A stretch of DNA of 64,000 bases from Pseudomonas sp. SJZ079 (GCF_007993865.1 NZ_VIUH01000003.1:186001-250000); one strand, 5' to 3'; shown: positions 33,179 through 45,164, counted from the stretch's first letter. A program made the numbers and translations. Notes: generated by a model from the sequence alone, not told the origin.

Positions 33179-33466
33179 GGACAGGTTTTTGTTCGGCTTG
33201 GGGTTCTTGCGGTAAATCAAGGCCATCTTACCGATTACTTGTACCAGCTCCCCTTTGCCGGCTTTGCACAGCTCGTCGATGGTGGCGAGACGGTCGGCGC
33301 GCTCAACAATGCGCAGCTGCACCTTGATCAACTCGTGATCATTCAGCGCGCGCTCCAGCTCGGCCAGTACGCCTTCGGTCAACCCATTGTCTGCCACGAT
33401 CAATACTGGTTTTAGGTGGTGACCGATAGATTTGAATTGTTTCTTCTGCTCCTGAGTGAGCGGCAT
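33155..33466 (-). CDS. yhbY: CRM-domain RNA-binding protein YhbY
   Basis: A 103-residue KH-like (CRM) protein that associates with pre-50S ribosomal particles in E. coli. Family marks are LTQEQKKQFKSIGHHLKPV and the late GELVQVIGKMALIYR with the GxxGxxxxLYR-like turn. It is divergent from rlmE, the usual place in gamma-proteobacteria. Confidence 0.95.
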   Translation of the reverse strand: MPLTQEQKKQFKSIGHHLKPVLIVADNGLTEGVLAELERALNDHELIKVQLRIVERADRLATIDELCKAGKGELVQVIGKMALIYRKNPKPNKNLSNISRAHG

Positions 33467-33567
33467 AATCTGAACCCTGCGTCTGATCTGGTAAAAACGG
33501 CGCTCAGTTTACCCGAGCGTCTTCGGGGCCGCCCAGATATTCACACATTGCTAATTTGAGGTGCCAC

Positions 33568-34191
33568 TTGGCCCGTTCCAAAACAAGCCTGCGGTGGCTG
33601 AAAGAACATTTCGATGACCCCTACGTCAAAATGGCGCAGAAAGATGGTTATCGATCGCGCGCGAGCTACAAGCTGCTGGAAATTCAGGAGAAGGATCGTA
33701 TCCTGCGGTCGGGCATGACCGTGGTCGACCTGGGGGCTGCGCCGGGTGGCTGGTCACAGGTGACCAGCCGCGTGATAGGCGACAAGGGCACCTTGATCGC
33801 TTCGGACATTCTGGAGATGGACAGTATCCCCGACGTCACCTTCATTCAGGGTGACTTTACCGAGGATGCGGTGTTTACCCAGATACTTGAGTCGATTGGC
33901 GAAAAACCGGTAGACCTTGTGATTTCCGATATGGCCCCCAATATGAGTGGGGTAAGGGCTACCGATCAGGCGCGCGCCATGTATTTGTGCGAGCTGGCGT
34001 TGGATCTGGCCGGGCGCGTGTTATGCCCGGGTGGTGATTTTTTGATCAAGATTTTCCAGGGCGAAGGTTTTGATCTGTACCACAAGCAGGTACGCGAGAT
34101 GTTCGACAAGGTGCAGATGCGCAAACCGCTGTCGTCGCGTGATCGTTCACGTGAGCAGTACCTGCTCGGGCGCGGTTTTCGCGGCTTGTAA
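33568..34191 (+). CDS. rlmE: 23S rRNA 2'-O-ribose methyltransferase RlmE (FtsJ)
   Basis: A 207-residue SAM-dependent enzyme that methylates U2552 of 23S rRNA. The SAM site [13 protein letters not shown], the catalytic Asp in SDMAPNMSG and the Lys in [11 protein letters not shown] are present. I chose TTG 33568 (giving [14 protein letters not shown], the family start) with GAGGTG upstream; the TTG at 33556 is the alternative. It lies upstream of ftsH, a pair that is heat-inducible in E. coli; I see no clear sigma-32 site here. Confidence 0.95.
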   Translation: MARSKTSLRWLKEHFDDPYVKMAQKDGYRSRASYKLLEIQEKDRILRSGMTVVDLGAAPGGWSQVTSRVIGDKGTLIASDILEMDSIPDVTFIQGDFTEDAVFTQILESIGEKPVDLVISDMAPNMSGVRATDQARAMYLCELALDLAGRVLCPGGDFLIKIFQGEGFDLYHKQVREMFDKVQMRKPLSSRDRSREQYLLGRGFRGL

Positions 34192-34380
34192 GATTCGATG
34201 CAACCAAGGACTGGCTCGTCAGTCCAAGAAAAGTAGAAGAGCCGGCTCGGGTTGCGGCTCATAAAGGGTTACAGACGGTGCCTGCCAGGTGCGGGTGTTG
34301 TGTAGTAAGTTAGATCGGTACATAACTGGTCGTCATGCGAAGCGCGCTTCGGCACGGGGCCTGCTTCAGAGGGTAGCTAA

Positions 34381-36306
34381 TTGAACGACATGGCAAAGAA
34401 TCTGATCCTGTGGCTGATCATCGCCGCAGTCCTTGTGACTGTGATGAATAATTTCTCCACGCCGAGCGAGTCGAACAAGCTCAATTATTCCGAGTTTATC
34501 CAGCAGGTTCAGGATGGCGGAGTTAAGCGGGTAACGGTGGACGGCTTTATCATCAGCGGCGTGCGCACAGATGGTTCTCCGTTCGAGACCGTGCGTCCGG
34601 CTATTCAGGATAACGGCCTGATCAAGGACCTGATCGACAACAACGTCGAGATTGTCGGCAAGCAGCCGGAACAGCAGAGCATCTGGACTCAGTTGCTAGT
34701 GGCCAGTTTTCCAATTCTGGTGATCATTGCAGTATTCATGTTCTTCATGCGCCAGATGCAGGGTGGTGCGGGAGGCAAGGGCGGGCCGATGAGCTTCGGC
34801 AAGAGCAAGGCACGCCTGCTGTCTGAAGATCAGGTCAAGACCACCTTCGCCGACGTTGCCGGTTGCGATGAGGCCAAGGAAGAAGTTAGCGAGCTGGTCG
34901 AGTTTCTGCGCGACCCGGGTAAGTTTCAGCGCCTCGGTGGGCGTATCCCGCGCGGCGTACTGATGGTCGGCTCGCCGGGTACCGGTAAGACGCTGCTGGC
35001 CAAGGCCGTGGCTGGCGAGGCCAAGGTGCCGTTCTTCACCATCTCCGGTTCCGATTTCGTGGAAATGTTCGTCGGTGTTGGTGCATCGCGCGTACGCGAC
35101 ATGTTCGAGCAGGCGAAAAAGCATGCGCCGTGCATCATCTTTATTGATGAGATCGACGCAGTCGGCCGTCATCGTGGTGCGGGTATGGGTGGCGGTCACG
35201 ACGAGCGTGAGCAGACCCTCAACCAGTTGCTGGTAGAGATGGACGGCTTTGAAATGAACGATGGCATCATCGTCATCGCCGCCACTAACCGGCCGGATGT
35301 ACTCGACCCGGCGCTGTTACGTCCTGGTCGTTTCGATCGCCAGGTGGTCGTGAACCTGCCAGACATTCGCGGTCGCGAGCAGATTCTCAAGGTGCATATG
35401 CGCAAGGTGCCGATGGGTGAAGATGTCGCCCCGGCGGTCATTGCTCGTGGCACCCCTGGCTTCTCCGGTGCCGATTTGGCCAACCTGGTCAACGAAGCCT
35501 CGCTGTTCGCGGCGCGTGCCGGCAAGCGTCTGGTCGAGATGAAGGAGTTCGAGCTGGCCAAAGACAAGATCATGATGGGCGCCGAGCGCAAGACCATGGT
35601 CATGTCGGAGAAAGAAAAACTCAATACGGCTTTCCATGAGGCCGGCCATGCGATTGTTGGGCGTCTGGTGCCGGAGCATGATCCGGTCTACAAGGTCTCG
35701 ATCATTCCCCGTGGACGGGCTCTGGGGGTGACCATGTTCCTCCCCGAGGAAGATCGTTACAGCCTGAGCAAGCGTGCGCTGATCAGTCAGATTTGTTCGC
35801 TGTTCGGCGGTCGGATTGCCGAGGAAATGACGCTGGGCTTCGACGGTGTAACCACCGGCGCTTCCAACGACATCATGCGCGCCACCCAGCTGGCGCGGAA
35901 CATGGTGACCAAGTGGGGGCTGTCGGAGAAGCTCGGCCCGTTGATGTATGTCGAGGAGGAGGGTGAGGTCTTCCTGGGTCGCAGCATGGGCAGCCAGCAC
36001 AACAATGTGTCGGCTGACACGGCGAAGATGATCGACCTCGAGGTGCGCAGCATCATTGATGAATGCTACGCCACGGCCAAACGCTTGCTGGCGGAAAACC
36101 GCGACAAGCTCGATGCCATGGCCGAAGCCTTGATGAAGTATGAAACCATCGATGCCGACATGATCGACGACATCATGAATGGTCGCCCGCCGCGCGAGCC
36201 GCGTGACTGGGATGGTGGTGCGGGCGATGCAGATGTGCCTGTGGTTAAAGCCGCTGAGCCAGACCTGCCCGAAAAGCCGGTTGGTGGTCCTGCCGCCGAA
36301 CATTAA
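34381..36306 (+). CDS. ftsH: Membrane AAA+ zinc protease FtsH
   Basis: A 641-residue inner-membrane protease that degrades sigma-32, LpxC, SsrA-tagged and membrane proteins. Two N-terminal membrane segments flank a periplasmic domain (about residues 8-23 and 103-122). The AAA module has Walker A GSPGTGKT (Ser where most have Pro), Walker [10 protein letters not shown] and [23 protein letters not shown]. The zinc site HEAGH has its first His at 419. The TTG 34381 start has GAGGG at the right distance; the homologous start ATG 34390 has none. Confidence 0.97.
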   Translation: MNDMAKNLILWLIIAAVLVTVMNNFSTPSESNKLNYSEFIQQVQDGGVKRVTVDGFIISGVRTDGSPFETVRPAIQDNGLIKDLIDNNVEIVGKQPEQQSIWTQLLVASFPILVIIAVFMFFMRQMQGGAGGKGGPMSFGKSKARLLSEDQVKTTFADVAGCDEAKEEVSELVEFLRDPGKFQRLGGRIPRGVLMVGSPGTGKTLLAKAVAGEAKVPFFTISGSDFVEMFVGVGASRVRDMFEQAKKHAPCIIFIDEIDAVGRHRGAGMGGGHDEREQTLNQLLVEMDGFEMNDGIIVIAATNRPDVLDPALLRPGRFDRQVVVNLPDIRGREQILKVHMRKVPMGEDVAPAVIARGTPGFSGADLANLVNEASLFAARAGKRLVEMKEFELAKDKIMMGAERKTMVMSEKEKLNTAFHEAGHAIVGRLVPEHDPVYKVSIIPRGRALGVTMFLPEEDRYSLSKRALISQICSLFGGRIAEEMTLGFDGVTTGASNDIMRATQLARNMVTKWGLSEKLGPLMYVEEEGEVFLGRSMGSQHNNVSADTAKMIDLEVRSIIDECYATAKRLLAENRDKLDAMAEALMKYETIDADMIDDIMNGRPPREPRDWDGGAGDADVPVVKAAEPDLPEKPVGGPAAEH

Positions 36307-36314
36307 GGCCTGCC

Positions 36315-37166
36315 ATGTCTGTATCGCTTAACTTGAACCGGCTGCCTTGCGGCAGCCGGTTTCTCGATTTGTCCCGTCCGCAGGTGATGGGTATTTTGAA
36401 TGTCACCCCCGACTCTTTTTCCGATGGCGGGCGCTATGGACAGCGCGATGCGGCCTTGCGTCATGCCGAGGCCATGGTTAAAGCCGGTGCGACGCTGATC
36501 GATGTGGGCGGTGAGTCGACCCGGCCGGGCGCCTTGCTGGTCTCGCCGACCGAAGAGCTCGAGCGCGTAGCGCCAGTGGTCGAAGCCATTGCGGCTGAGC
36601 TCGATGTGATTATTTCGGTGGACACCTCGACGCCGGCAGTGATTCGCGAGAGTGCTCGTCTGGGTGCGGGGCTGATAAACGATGTGCGCTCATTGCGGCG
36701 CGACGGCGCTCTTGACGCCGCCGCCGATAGCGGTCTGCCAGTATGTCTGATGCATATGCGCGGCGAGCCGGGAACCATGCAGCAAAATCCTGAATACACG
36801 GATGTGCTGATCGAAGTGCGTGACTTTCTGGCAGAGCGAATCGCCGTGTGCGCCGCGGCTGGAATTGCCGCCGAGCGGATAGTCCTCGATCCGGGCTTTG
36901 GTTTCGCCAAAACCCTGGAGCACAATCTCAGTCTCTTCAAGCACCTTGGTTCATTACTTGATCTCGGTCGGCCGTTGTTGGTTGGTGTATCGCGCAAAAG
37001 CATGATCGGGCACGTCCTGGGGCACGAAGTGGGTGAACGTTTGGTTGGCAGTCTGGCCTTGGCGGCCCTGGCGGTGAGCAAGGGCGCGCATATCCTGCGG
37101 GTGCATGATGTGGCCGAGACGGTCGACGTGGTGCGCATGATTGCTGCAGTCGAAGCGGCCGAATAA
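36315..37166 (+). CDS. folP: Dihydropteroate synthase
   Basis: A 283-residue TIM-barrel enzyme of folate synthesis, the target of sulfonamides. It condenses p-aminobenzoate with the pterin diphosphate. Motifs are MGILNVTPDSFSDGG, IDVGGESTRPGA, LINDVRSL and VLDPGFGFAKT. It follows ftsH by 8 bp and precedes glmM, the common ftsH-folP-glmM order. Confidence 0.97.
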   Translation: MSVSLNLNRLPCGSRFLDLSRPQVMGILNVTPDSFSDGGRYGQRDAALRHAEAMVKAGATLIDVGGESTRPGALLVSPTEELERVAPVVEAIAAELDVIISVDTSTPAVIRESARLGAGLINDVRSLRRDGALDAAADSGLPVCLMHMRGEPGTMQQNPEYTDVLIEVRDFLAERIAVCAAAGIAAERIVLDPGFGFAKTLEHNLSLFKHLGSLLDLGRPLLVGVSRKSMIGHVLGHEVGERLVGSLALAALAVSKGAHILRVHDVAETVDVVRMIAAVEAAE

Positions 37167-37186
37167 TTTAGAAGGATGCGTGGCTG

Positions 37187-38524
37187 ATGGGTAGAAAATA
37201 TTTTGGCACTGACGGTATTCGTGGGCGCGTCGGCGAATTTCCTATTACTCCGGATTTTATGCTCAAGCTCGGCTGGGCGGCAGGCATGGCCTTTCGTAAG
37301 CAGGGCAAGTGCCGCATCCTGATTGGCAAGGACACGCGGATCTCAGGCTACATGTTCGAGTCGGCGCTGGAGGCGGGTTTGTCTGCTGCTGGGGCGGACG
37401 TCATGTTGCTGGGTCCGATGCCAACGCCTGCCATCGCCTACTTGACGCGCACCTTCCATGCCGAGGCCGGCATCGTGATCAGCGCCTCACACAATCCGCA
37501 CCACGACAACGGCATCAAGTTTTTCTCGGGGCAGGGCACCAAGCTCCCGGATGAAGTGGAGTTGATGATCGAAGAGCTGCTCGATGCGCCGATGACGGTA
37601 GTCGAGTCTGGGCAGTTGGGTAAAGTCTCGCGGATCAACGACGCCGCTGGCCGCTATATCGAATTCTGTAAAAGCAGCGTGCCGACGAACACTGACTTCG
37701 CGGGCCTGAAAATCGTTGTCGATTGTGCTCACGGTGCTGCCTACAAAGTGGCGCCGAGTGTTTTTCGCGAGCTCGGTGCCCAGGTTACGGTGCTGTCGGC
37801 GCAGCCTGATGGGTTGAACATCAATGATGGCTGTGGCTCGACGCACGTTGAGGCGCTGCAGGCAGAAGTGGTGGCTCAGCATGCCGACCTGGGTATTGCG
37901 TTCGATGGCGATGCCGATCGCGTGCTGATGGTCGATCATACCGGCACCTTGGTGGATGGCGATGAATTGCTGTTCATCATTGCCCGCGACCTGCAGGAGC
38001 GCGGCAAATTGCAAGGCGGCGTGGTCGGTACGCTGATGAGTAATCTCGGTCTTGAGTTGGCGCTTGCCGACTTGGACATCCCCTTCGTACGGGCCAAGGT
38101 CGGTGATCGATACGTTATCGCCGAACTGCTGTCGCGAGATTGGCAGTTGGGCGGGGAGAATTCCGGACACCTGGTGTGCTTCCAGCACACCACCACAGGC
38201 GATGCGATCATCGCCGCCTTGCAGGTGCTGTTGGCGCTTAAGCGGCGTGAGCAGCGCTTGGCCGAGGCTCGTCAGGGGTTGCGCAAGTGTCCACAGGTGC
38301 TGGTCAATGTACGCTTTGCCGGCGGTGTTGATCCGCTGGAACACCCGGCAGTGCAGGACGCCAGCGCCAGGGTGACTGAGCGTATGGCCGGGCGAGGGCG
38401 GGTGTTGTTGCGTAAATCTGGCACCGAACCGTTAGTGCGAGTGATGGTTGAGGGCGATGATGAGGCCCAGGTGCGCGGCTATGCCGATGAATTGGCTGAG
38501 GTTGTTGCGAAGGTTTGCACCTGA
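37187..38524 (+). CDS. glmM: Phosphoglucosamine mutase
   Basis: A 445-residue alpha-D-phosphohexomutase converting glucosamine-6-P to glucosamine-1-P for peptidoglycan and LPS. The active Ser101 lies in [13 protein letters not shown], the metal loop is [12 protein letters not shown], the sugar loop is GGENSGHL and the phosphate loop is [12 protein letters not shown]. It is co-directional with folP, 20 bp apart. Confidence 0.97.
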   Translation: MGRKYFGTDGIRGRVGEFPITPDFMLKLGWAAGMAFRKQGKCRILIGKDTRISGYMFESALEAGLSAAGADVMLLGPMPTPAIAYLTRTFHAEAGIVISASHNPHHDNGIKFFSGQGTKLPDEVELMIEELLDAPMTVVESGQLGKVSRINDAAGRYIEFCKSSVPTNTDFAGLKIVVDCAHGAAYKVAPSVFRELGAQVTVLSAQPDGLNINDGCGSTHVEALQAEVVAQHADLGIAFDGDADRVLMVDHTGTLVDGDELLFIIARDLQERGKLQGGVVGTLMSNLGLELALADLDIPFVRAKVGDRYVIAELLSRDWQLGGENSGHLVCFQHTTTGDAIIAALQVLLALKRREQRLAEARQGLRKCPQVLVNVRFAGGVDPLEHPAVQDASARVTERMAGRGRVLLRKSGTEPLVRVMVEGDDEAQVRGYADELAEVVAKVCT

Positions 38525-38589
38525 TTCGGCTTGCCAGTCCTGGTGCCGTTGGGTAACATCTGCGCCCTCTTTGACCGACGAGGTAAAGC

Positions 38590-39345
38590 ATGCGCCGCCC
38601 TTTGGTTGCTGGTAACTGGAAAATGCACGGTTCCCGCGCTGGCGTAGCAGAGCTGATCATGGGTCTTCGTGAGCAGGCATTGCCGGCTGATGTCGAGGTC
38701 GCGGTTTTTCCGCCGTATGTGTATCTCGCTAAGGTCGTCGAAGGGCTGGGCAAGGTCGCTGTAGGAGTCGGGGCGCAAAATTGTGCTATCGAGCCGCAGC
38801 AAGGGGCTTTGACTGGCGAGATTGCGGCCTGTCAGTTGCAAGATATAGGTTGTTCGATGGTGTTGGTTGGCCATTCGGAGCGCCGCTTGTTGCTGGGCGA
38901 TAGCGATGATTGGGTGGTTCGCAAGTTTGCGGCTGCCCAGGCCTGTAGCTTGACTCCGGTGCTGTGTGTGGGGGAGACCCTGGAGCAGCGTGAAGCGGGT
39001 AAGACGCTTGAAGTGGTTGGGCGTCAGTTGGCTAGCGTAATCGATGCCTTGGGTGTCGAGGTGTTTGTGCGTGCTGTAGTGGCTTATGAGCCGGTGTGGG
39101 CGATTGGTACCGGCTTGACCGCATCGCCTGAACAGGCGCAGCAAGTACATGCGGCCATTCGCATGCAATTGGCGGCCAAAAGCGCTGAAGTGGCGAATGG
39201 TGTAAGAATTCTTTATGGTGGCAGCGTCAAGGCCGCCAATGCCGCCGAGCTGTTCGGCATGCCGGATATCGATGGGGGGCTTGTGGGTGGAGCCTCTCTG
39301 AATGCAGATGAGTTCGGGGCGATTTGTCGCGCCGCAGGAAACTGA
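38590..39345 (+). CDS. tpiA: Triosephosphate isomerase
   Basis: A 251-residue glycolytic/gluconeogenic enzyme. The active-site residues Lys ([12 protein letters not shown]), His95 (VGHSERR) and Glu167 ([11 protein letters not shown]) are all present, and the phosphate loop is ILYGGSVK. It follows glmM and precedes secG by 4 bp. Confidence 0.97.
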   Translation: MRRPLVAGNWKMHGSRAGVAELIMGLREQALPADVEVAVFPPYVYLAKVVEGLGKVAVGVGAQNCAIEPQQGALTGEIAACQLQDIGCSMVLVGHSERRLLLGDSDDWVVRKFAAAQACSLTPVLCVGETLEQREAGKTLEVVGRQLASVIDALGVEVFVRAVVAYEPVWAIGTGLTASPEQAQQVHAAIRMQLAAKSAEVANGVRILYGGSVKAANAAELFGMPDIDGGLVGGASLNADEFGAICRAAGN

Positions 39346-39349
39346 AAAA

Positions 39350-39733
39350 ATGCTGGAAACAGTCGTAGTTGTTTTTCATCTGCTGGGAGCGATCGGTGTG
39401 GTCGCTCTGGTTCTGTTGCAGCAGGGTAAGGGTGCCGATGCGGGTGCTTCATTTGGTTCGGGTGCTTCTGCTACCGTTTTCGGTAGTCAAGGTTCCTCTA
39501 CCTTTTTGAGTCGCGTTACTGGTATACTCGCCACCGCTTTTTTCTTAACTAGCTTGGGCTTAGGCTACTTTGCTAAAGAAAAAGCTGATGCGCTAACTCA
39601 GGTAGGTTTGCCTGATCCAGCAGTGCTGGAAGTGCAGCAGGAAAAACCGGCAGCTGAAGATGTGCCGGTGCTCGAAGAGCAAAAGCCAGCAGTGAATGCG
39701 GCGGATGTGCCTCAGGCTCCAGAGCAGCAGTAA
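39350..39733 (+). CDS. secG: Preprotein translocase subunit SecG
   Basis: A 127-residue inner-membrane protein of the SecYEG channel. Two membrane helices (residues about 1-22 and 52-74) flank the conserved [19 protein letters not shown] loop. The C-terminal tail is acidic and rich in Pro/Ala/Glu. CAGGAA precedes ATG 39350, just after the tpiA stop. Confidence 0.96.
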   Translation: MLETVVVVFHLLGAIGVVALVLLQQGKGADAGASFGSGASATVFGSQGSSTFLSRVTGILATAFFLTSLGLGYFAKEKADALTQVGLPDPAVLEVQQEKPAAEDVPVLEEQKPAVNAADVPQAPEQQ

Positions 39734-39741
39734 ACGTTTTT

Positions 39742-39827
39742 GCCGAGGTGGTGGAATTGGTAGACACGCTACCTTGAGGTGGTAGTGGCCATAGGCTGTA
39801 GGGGTTCGAGTCCCCTCCTCGGTACCA
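39742..39827 (+). tRNA. tRNA-Leu(GAG)
   Basis: An 86-nt cloverleaf with 5' GCCGAGG and 3' CCTCGGT-ACCA, a long variable arm (class II) and the anticodon loop TTGAGGT giving anticodon GAG. CCA is encoded. It lies directly after secG, its usual place in pseudomonads. Confidence 0.97.
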
Positions 39828-39838
39828 ATTTCAAGTAG

Positions 39839-39858
39839 GCCCGCTGTATGCGGGCTTT
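39839..39858 (+). terminator. Terminator after tRNA-Leu
   Basis: GCCCGC-TGTAT-GCGGGC followed by TTTCTTG is a small GC stem with a T-rich tail. Confidence 0.75.
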
Positions 39859-39923
39859 CTTGTTGCTGGAGCATCGGTTGACCCTTTGGTGGGTTCGGCC
39901 GTATACTTCGGCCCCAGCTTTGA

Positions 39924-40000
<77 letters not shown>

Positions 40001-40010
40001 GTAGTAGCGG

Positions 40011-40032
40011 AGCCCCTGTTAAGGGGCTTTTT
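40011..40032 (+). terminator. Terminator after tRNA-fMet
   Basis: AGCCCC-TGTTAA-GGGGCT followed by TTTT is a compact rho-independent terminator. Confidence 0.85.
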
Positions 40033-40081
40033 GCTAGCTGGGAGACAGAATTTCCGGTCTTTAGAGGCCGGTTGACAGGAT

Positions 40082-40102
40082 GGGCGTTTCGCCCTTTTTT
40101 TA
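40082..40102 (+). terminator. Second terminator or leader hairpin before rimP
   Basis: GGGCG-TTT-CGCCC followed by T7 lies only 28 bp before the rimP start. With the previous one this makes two terminators in the tRNA-rimP gap, so the downstream operon needs read-through or antitermination or a promoter in the last few bases. Confidence 0.8.
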
Positions 40103-40129
40103 TTTTCACAGCATGCGCGAGGGGCTCAG

Positions 40130-40588
40130 GTGTCGAGCAAGCTAGAACAGTTGCAGGCCTTGGTGGCCCCAGTAGTCGAGGCGCTTGGCTATCAGTGCTG
40201 GGGCATCGAGTTCTTGTCGCAAGGGCGGCATTCACTGCTGCGAATTTATATCGACCATGCCGATGGTGTTCTCATCGAAGATTGCGAGAAGGTCAGTCGA
40301 CAGATCAGCGGCGTTCTCGATGTCGAAGATCCGATCAGCGCCGAGTACACCCTTGAGGTGTCTTCGCCAGGTATGGATAGACCACTGTTCACCCTGGAGC
40401 AATTCGCCAGTCATGCCGGTGAGCAAGTGAAAATCAAGCTGCGTTCGCCTTTCGAAGGGCGTCGCAACTTTCAAGGCCTCCTTCGTGGAGTTGAAGAGCA
40501 GGACGTGGTAGTGCAGGTGGATGACCACGAGTTCCTGTTGCCGATCGACCTGATCGACAAGGCCAATATTATCCCCCGGTTTGATTGA
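40130..40588 (+). CDS. rimP: Ribosome maturation factor RimP
   Basis: A 152-residue factor for 30S assembly. The N-terminal domain has [26 protein letters not shown] and the middle carries the family motif [18 protein letters not shown] is the start, with GAGGGG six bases upstream. It is the first gene of rimP-nusA-infB-rbfA-truB. Confidence 0.96.
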   Translation: MSSKLEQLQALVAPVVEALGYQCWGIEFLSQGRHSLLRIYIDHADGVLIEDCEKVSRQISGVLDVEDPISAEYTLEVSSPGMDRPLFTLEQFASHAGEQVKIKLRSPFEGRRNFQGLLRGVEEQDVVVQVDDHEFLLPIDLIDKANIIPRFD

Positions 40589-40635
40589 GACGCGGATCCC
40601 GCGGATCCAATGGATTGCGAAAGGCGAGGCGTACG

Positions 40636-42117
40636 ATGAGCAAAGAAGTACTGCTGGTTGTTGAGTCGGTATCCAACGAAAAGGGTGTGCCGGCGAGCGT
40701 AATTTTTGAAGCGCTGGAACTGGCCTTGGCCACAGCGACGAAGAAGCGGTTCGACGACGAGGTTGAGTTGCGCGTGGCGATCAATCGCCAAACGGGCAAC
40801 TATGAAACTTTCCGTTGCTGGACTGTAGTGGAAGAGGCCGACTTCGAAGACCCGGCGCATCAACTGACGGTTGATATGCCGCAGGCGATGGAAGCCAACG
40901 CGAAAGTCGGTGAGGTCCTGGAAGAAAAGATCGACTCGATCGAGTTCGGCCGCATCGCTGCACAGACTGCCAAGCAAGTCATCGTGCAGAAGGTACGTGA
41001 AGCCGAGCGTGCCCAGGTGGTCGAAGCCTATCGCGAGCGATTGGGCGAAATCATCTCCGGTACGGTGAAAAAAGTGACCCGCGACAACGTCATCGTTGAT
41101 CTGGGTAACAATGCTGAAGCCCTGCTGGCTCGTGAGGACATCATCTCGCGTGAGACTTTCCGTGTCGGTGCGCGCTTGCGTGCGCTGCTCAAGGAAATTC
41201 GTACCGAGAACCGTGGCCCGCAATTGATTCTTTCGCGTACTGCGCCGGAAATGCTGATTGAGCTGTTCCGCATTGAAGTGCCGGAAATCGCCGAAGAGCT
41301 GATCGAGGTTATGGCCGCTTCGCGAGACCCGGGTTCGCGCGCCAAATTGGCCGTTCGCTCCAAGGATAAGCGTATCGATCCGCAAGGCGCCTGTATCGGT
41401 ATGCGCGGTTCGCGCGTGCAGGCAGTCTCGGGTGAGCTAGCGGGTGAGCGTGTGGATATCGTGCTGTGGGATGACAATCCGGCGCAGTTCGTAATCAACG
41501 CCATGTCGCCGGCTGAAGTTGCGGCGATCATCGTCGACGAAGATGCCCATGCCATGGATATCGCCGTCGGTGAGGACAATCTGGCCCAGGCCATCGGTCG
41601 AGGTGGCCAGAACGTACGTTTGGCCAGCCAGCTGACCGGCTGGACGCTCAATGTCATGAGCGAAGCGGACATCCAGGCCAAGCAGCAGGCTGAAACTGGC
41701 GACATTCTTCAGCGTTTTATCGACGAGCTGGAAGTCGATGAAGAGCTGGCTCAGGTGTTGGTGGACGAAGGTTTCACCAGCCTGGAAGAAATCGCTTATG
41801 TGCCGATGGAAGAGATGCTCAGCATCGACGGTTTCGATGATGAAATCGTCAACGAGTTGCGGTCGCGGGCTAAAGATCGCCTGCTGACCAAAGCCATCGC
41901 CACTGAAGAAAAGCTGGCAGACAGCCACCCGGCCGAAGACCTGCTCTCACTCGAGGGTATGGACAAAGGTTTGGCGCAAGAACTGGCAGTACGCGGTGTG
42001 ATTACCCGCGAAGACCTGGCCGAGCAGTCGATTGACGACCTGCTCGACATCGACGGCATCGACTCTGAGCGTGCCGGCAAGCTGATCATGGCCGCCCGAG
42101 CCCATTGGTTCGAGTAA
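40636..42117 (+). CDS. nusA: Transcription termination/antitermination factor NusA
   Basis: A 493-residue RNA polymerase-binding factor for pausing, termination and antitermination. The order is an N-terminal RNAP-binding domain (1-125), S1 (about 135-200, [16 protein letters not shown]), KH1 and KH2 ([31 protein letters not shown]), and two acidic C-terminal helix-hairpin repeats as in E. coli. ATG 40636 gives the family N-terminus SKEVLLVVE; the frame extends upstream without homology. Confidence 0.97.
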   Translation: MSKEVLLVVESVSNEKGVPASVIFEALELALATATKKRFDDEVELRVAINRQTGNYETFRCWTVVEEADFEDPAHQLTVDMPQAMEANAKVGEVLEEKIDSIEFGRIAAQTAKQVIVQKVREAERAQVVEAYRERLGEIISGTVKKVTRDNVIVDLGNNAEALLAREDIISRETFRVGARLRALLKEIRTENRGPQLILSRTAPEMLIELFRIEVPEIAEELIEVMAASRDPGSRAKLAVRSKDKRIDPQGACIGMRGSRVQAVSGELAGERVDIVLWDDNPAQFVINAMSPAEVAAIIVDEDAHAMDIAVGEDNLAQAIGRGGQNVRLASQLTGWTLNVMSEADIQAKQQAETGDILQRFIDELEVDEELAQVLVDEGFTSLEEIAYVPMEEMLSIDGFDDEIVNELRSRAKDRLLTKAIATEEKLADSHPAEDLLSLEGMDKGLAQELAVRGVITREDLAEQSIDDLLDIDGIDSERAGKLIMAARAHWFE

Positions 42118-42143
42118 GTTTTACGGCCTGAGGAGAGAAGTGC

Positions 42144-44633
42144 ATGACGCAAGTCACGGTGAAAGAACTGGCCCAAGTGGTCGACACACCGGTAGAGCGC
42201 CTGCTGCAGCAGATGCGTGAGGCGGGTTTGCCGCACAGCAGTGCCGAGCAAGTTGTCACCGATAATGAGAAGCAAGCGTTGCTTGCTCATCTCAAGAGCA
42301 GTCACGGCGATAAAAAGGCTGAAGAGCCACGCAAGATTACTTTGCAGCGCAAAACCACCAGCACGCTTCGTGTTGCTGGCAGCAAGACCATCAGCGTTGA
42401 AGTGCGCAAGAAGAAAACCTTCGTCAAGCGCAGCGCAGAAGAGATTGAGGCCGAGAAGCAGCGTGAGCTCGAAGAGCAGCGTGCGGCAGCCGAAGCAACA
42501 CGTCTGGCGGCTGAGGCCGATGCCAAACGTCGTGCCGAGGAAGAGGCGCAGCGCCAAGGTTCTGCAGCCGCGGCTGGGGAGGTTGCTGCACCGGTTGCGC
42601 CTGCCGCCGCCGTAGAACTGCCTACAGTTGCGCCCGTTGTTGAGGAGCGCAAGAAAGATGAACCGCGTCGCACCGATAAGCCACGTAATGACGACGCTGA
42701 CCGTCGCAGTGAGCGCAAAACCACACAGCATCGCCCAACCGTTAAGGAAAAGGCGCCTGCCCCGCGCGTTGCTCCGCGCACCATCGACGAGGAAAAAGAC
42801 AGTTTCCGCCGTGGTGGCCGAGGCAAGTCGAAGCTGAAGAAGCGCAATCAGCACGGCTTCACCAGCCCGGCTGGCCCCATCGTGCGTGACGTGCTGATCG
42901 GTGAAACCATCACCGTGGGCGACCTGTCGCAGCAGATGTCGGTAAAAGCCGCCGAAGTGATCAAGTTCATGTTCAAGTTGGGCACCCCGGTGACCATCAA
43001 TCAGGTACTGGATCAGGAAACCGCACAGTTAATCGCCGAAGAACTGGGCCACAAGGTCAAGCTGGTCAGCGACAATGCGCTCGAAGATCAGTTGGCCGAA
43101 TACCTGAAGTTCGAAGGCGAGTCGATTTCCCGTGCGCCGGTTGTCACGGTCATGGGTCACGTTGACCATGGTAAGACCTCGCTCCTCGACTATATTCGTC
43201 GCGCCAAAGTGGCCGCGGGTGAAGCCGGTGGCATCACTCAGCATATCGGTGCCTACCACGTAGAAACCGAGCGCGGCATGGTGACCTTCCTCGATACTCC
43301 GGGCCACGCGGCGTTCACCGCCATGCGTGCACGGGGTGCCAAGGCGACCGACATCGTCATCCTGGTTGTGGCGGCGGACGACGGCGTGATGCCGCAGACG
43401 ATTGAAGCTGTTCAGCATGCCAAGGCTGCTGGGGTTCCGCTGGTCGTGGCCGTGAACAAAATCGACAAGCCGGGTGCCGATCTCGATCGCATCAGAAGCG
43501 AATTGTCGGTCCACGGCGTGACTTCCGAAGAGTGGGGTGGTGATACGCCATTCGTGTCCGTCTCGGCGAAAGCCGGTACCGGTGTCGACGACCTGCTCGA
43601 AGCAGTCCTGCTGCAAGCCGAAGTGCTGGAGCTGAAAGCGACCCCGTCCGCCCCAGGGCGTGGCGTCGTGGTTGAGTCGCGTCTCGACAAGGGTCGCGGT
43701 CCGGTTGCCACTGTGCTGGTTCAGGACGGCACCTTGCGTCAAGGCGATATGATTCTGGTCGGCTCGAACTATGGCCGCATCCGCGCCATGCTCGACGAGA
43801 ACGGTAAGTCGATCAAGGAAGCCGGCCCAGCGATCCCGGTCGAGATTCTCGGTCTCGATGGTACGCCGGAAGCAGGCGACGACATGACTGTCGTAGCCGA
43901 CGAGAAGAAGGCCCGCGAAGTCGCCCTGTTCCGTCAAGGCAAGTTCCGCGAAGTCAAGCTGGCTCGTGCGCATGCTGGCAAGCTGGAGAACATCTTCGAG
44001 AACATGGGGCAGGAAGAGAAGAAGACGCTGAATATCGTCCTCAAATCCGATGTCCGTGGCTCGCTGGAAGCTCTGCAGGGCTCGCTCGGCGGGTTGGGCA
44101 ACGACGAAGTGCAGGTGCGCGTAGTCGGCGGCGGCGTCGGTGGTATCACTGAGAGTGATGCCAACTTGGCCCTGGCGTCCAATGCCGTACTGTTCGGCTT
44201 CAACGTGCGTGCCGATGCCGGTGCGCGCAAGATCGTCGAGCAGGAAGGTCTGGATATGCGTTATTACAACGTGATCTACGACATCATCGAAGACGTCAAG
44301 AAGGCCCTGACCGGCATGCTTGGCAGTGATGTTCGCGAGAATATCCTGGGTATCGCCGAAGTGCGTGACGTGTTCCGTTCGCCGAAGTTTGGCGCGGTGG
44401 CCGGTTGCATGGTTATCGAAGGTGTGGTGCACCGCAACCGTCCGATTCGCGTGCTGCGTGATGACGTGGTGATCTTCGAAGGCGAACTGGAGTCCCTGCG
44501 CCGCTTCAAGGACGACATGTCCGAGGTGCGTAGCGGCATGGAGTGCGGTATCGGCGTGAAGAGCTACAACGACGTCAAGGTCGGCGACAAGATCGAAGTG
44601 TTCGAGAAAGTCCAAGTGGCTCGCAGCCTGTAA
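42144..44633 (+). CDS. infB: Translation initiation factor IF-2
   Basis: A 829-residue GTPase that places fMet-tRNA on the 30S subunit. A long N-terminal region rich in Ala/Glu/Lys/Arg precedes the G domain (G1 [13 protein letters not shown]3 DTPGHAAF, G4 NKIDKP). Domains II, III and IV follow, with the fMet-binding C-terminus. It sits between nusA and rbfA in the standard order, near the initiator tRNA gene. Confidence 0.98.
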   Translation: MTQVTVKELAQVVDTPVERLLQQMREAGLPHSSAEQVVTDNEKQALLAHLKSSHGDKKAEEPRKITLQRKTTSTLRVAGSKTISVEVRKKKTFVKRSAEEIEAEKQRELEEQRAAAEATRLAAEADAKRRAEEEAQRQGSAAAAGEVAAPVAPAAAVELPTVAPVVEERKKDEPRRTDKPRNDDADRRSERKTTQHRPTVKEKAPAPRVAPRTIDEEKDSFRRGGRGKSKLKKRNQHGFTSPAGPIVRDVLIGETITVGDLSQQMSVKAAEVIKFMFKLGTPVTINQVLDQETAQLIAEELGHKVKLVSDNALEDQLAEYLKFEGESISRAPVVTVMGHVDHGKTSLLDYIRRAKVAAGEAGGITQHIGAYHVETERGMVTFLDTPGHAAFTAMRARGAKATDIVILVVAADDGVMPQTIEAVQHAKAAGVPLVVAVNKIDKPGADLDRIRSELSVHGVTSEEWGGDTPFVSVSAKAGTGVDDLLEAVLLQAEVLELKATPSAPGRGVVVESRLDKGRGPVATVLVQDGTLRQGDMILVGSNYGRIRAMLDENGKSIKEAGPAIPVEILGLDGTPEAGDDMTVVADEKKAREVALFRQGKFREVKLARAHAGKLENIFENMGQEEKKTLNIVLKSDVRGSLEALQGSLGGLGNDEVQVRVVGGGVGGITESDANLALASNAVLFGFNVRADAGARKIVEQEGLDMRYYNVIYDIIEDVKKALTGMLGSDVRENILGIAEVRDVFRSPKFGAVAGCMVIEGVVHRNRPIRVLRDDVVIFEGELESLRRFKDDMSEVRSGMECGIGVKSYNDVKVGDKIEVFEKVQVARSL

Positions 44634-44752
44634 CAGGCATGTAAGCGCGAGTTGCGATACGCAGCGCCCGGCCCCGTTTACGCGCGGCCGGGCGTTTGCC
44701 GCTTTTAGGTCCACTGCTTATCCGGGCAGTGTGGCGAGTGAAGGTAGTAGAA

Positions 44753-45160
44753 ATGGCCAAAGAATTTAGCCGGGCCCAGCGCATCGGCGATCAGATACAG
44801 CGCGAGCTGGCACAGTTGATCCGCATGGAAATCAAAGACCCGCGTCTGGGTGGTCTGGTGACCGTGACCGCGGTGGAAGTCAGTCGCGACTCCAGCCACG
44901 CCAAGGTGTTCGTCACCGTGATGGGTGGCGAGCCGCAAGAGGGTGTGGATAGCGTGGCGCAGAGCATCAAGGTGCTCAACGATGCCAGCGGTTTTCTGCG
45001 CATGCAGTTGGGCAAGGCGATGAAACTGCGCAGCGTGCCTAACCTGCGCTTCCACTACGACGCCAGCGTGATTCGCGGCGCACAGTTGTCGGCCTTGATC
45101 GAGCGGGCGGTGAGTCAGGATCGTCAGCATGGCGACGAATCCACCGAGGCCGAGGAGTAA
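44753..45160 (+). CDS. rbfA: Ribosome-binding factor A
   Basis: A 135-residue KH-fold protein for late 30S maturation and cold adaptation. The motifs [38 protein letters not shown] and VPNLRFHYD are characteristic. ATG 44753 gives the family start; the frame is open upstream. The stop lies 4 bp before the truB GTG. Confidence 0.96.
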   Translation: MAKEFSRAQRIGDQIQRELAQLIRMEIKDPRLGGLVTVTAVEVSRDSSHAKVFVTVMGGEPQEGVDSVAQSIKVLNDASGFLRMQLGKAMKLRSVPNLRFHYDASVIRGAQLSALIERAVSQDRQHGDESTEAEE

Positions 45161-45164
45161 GCGC

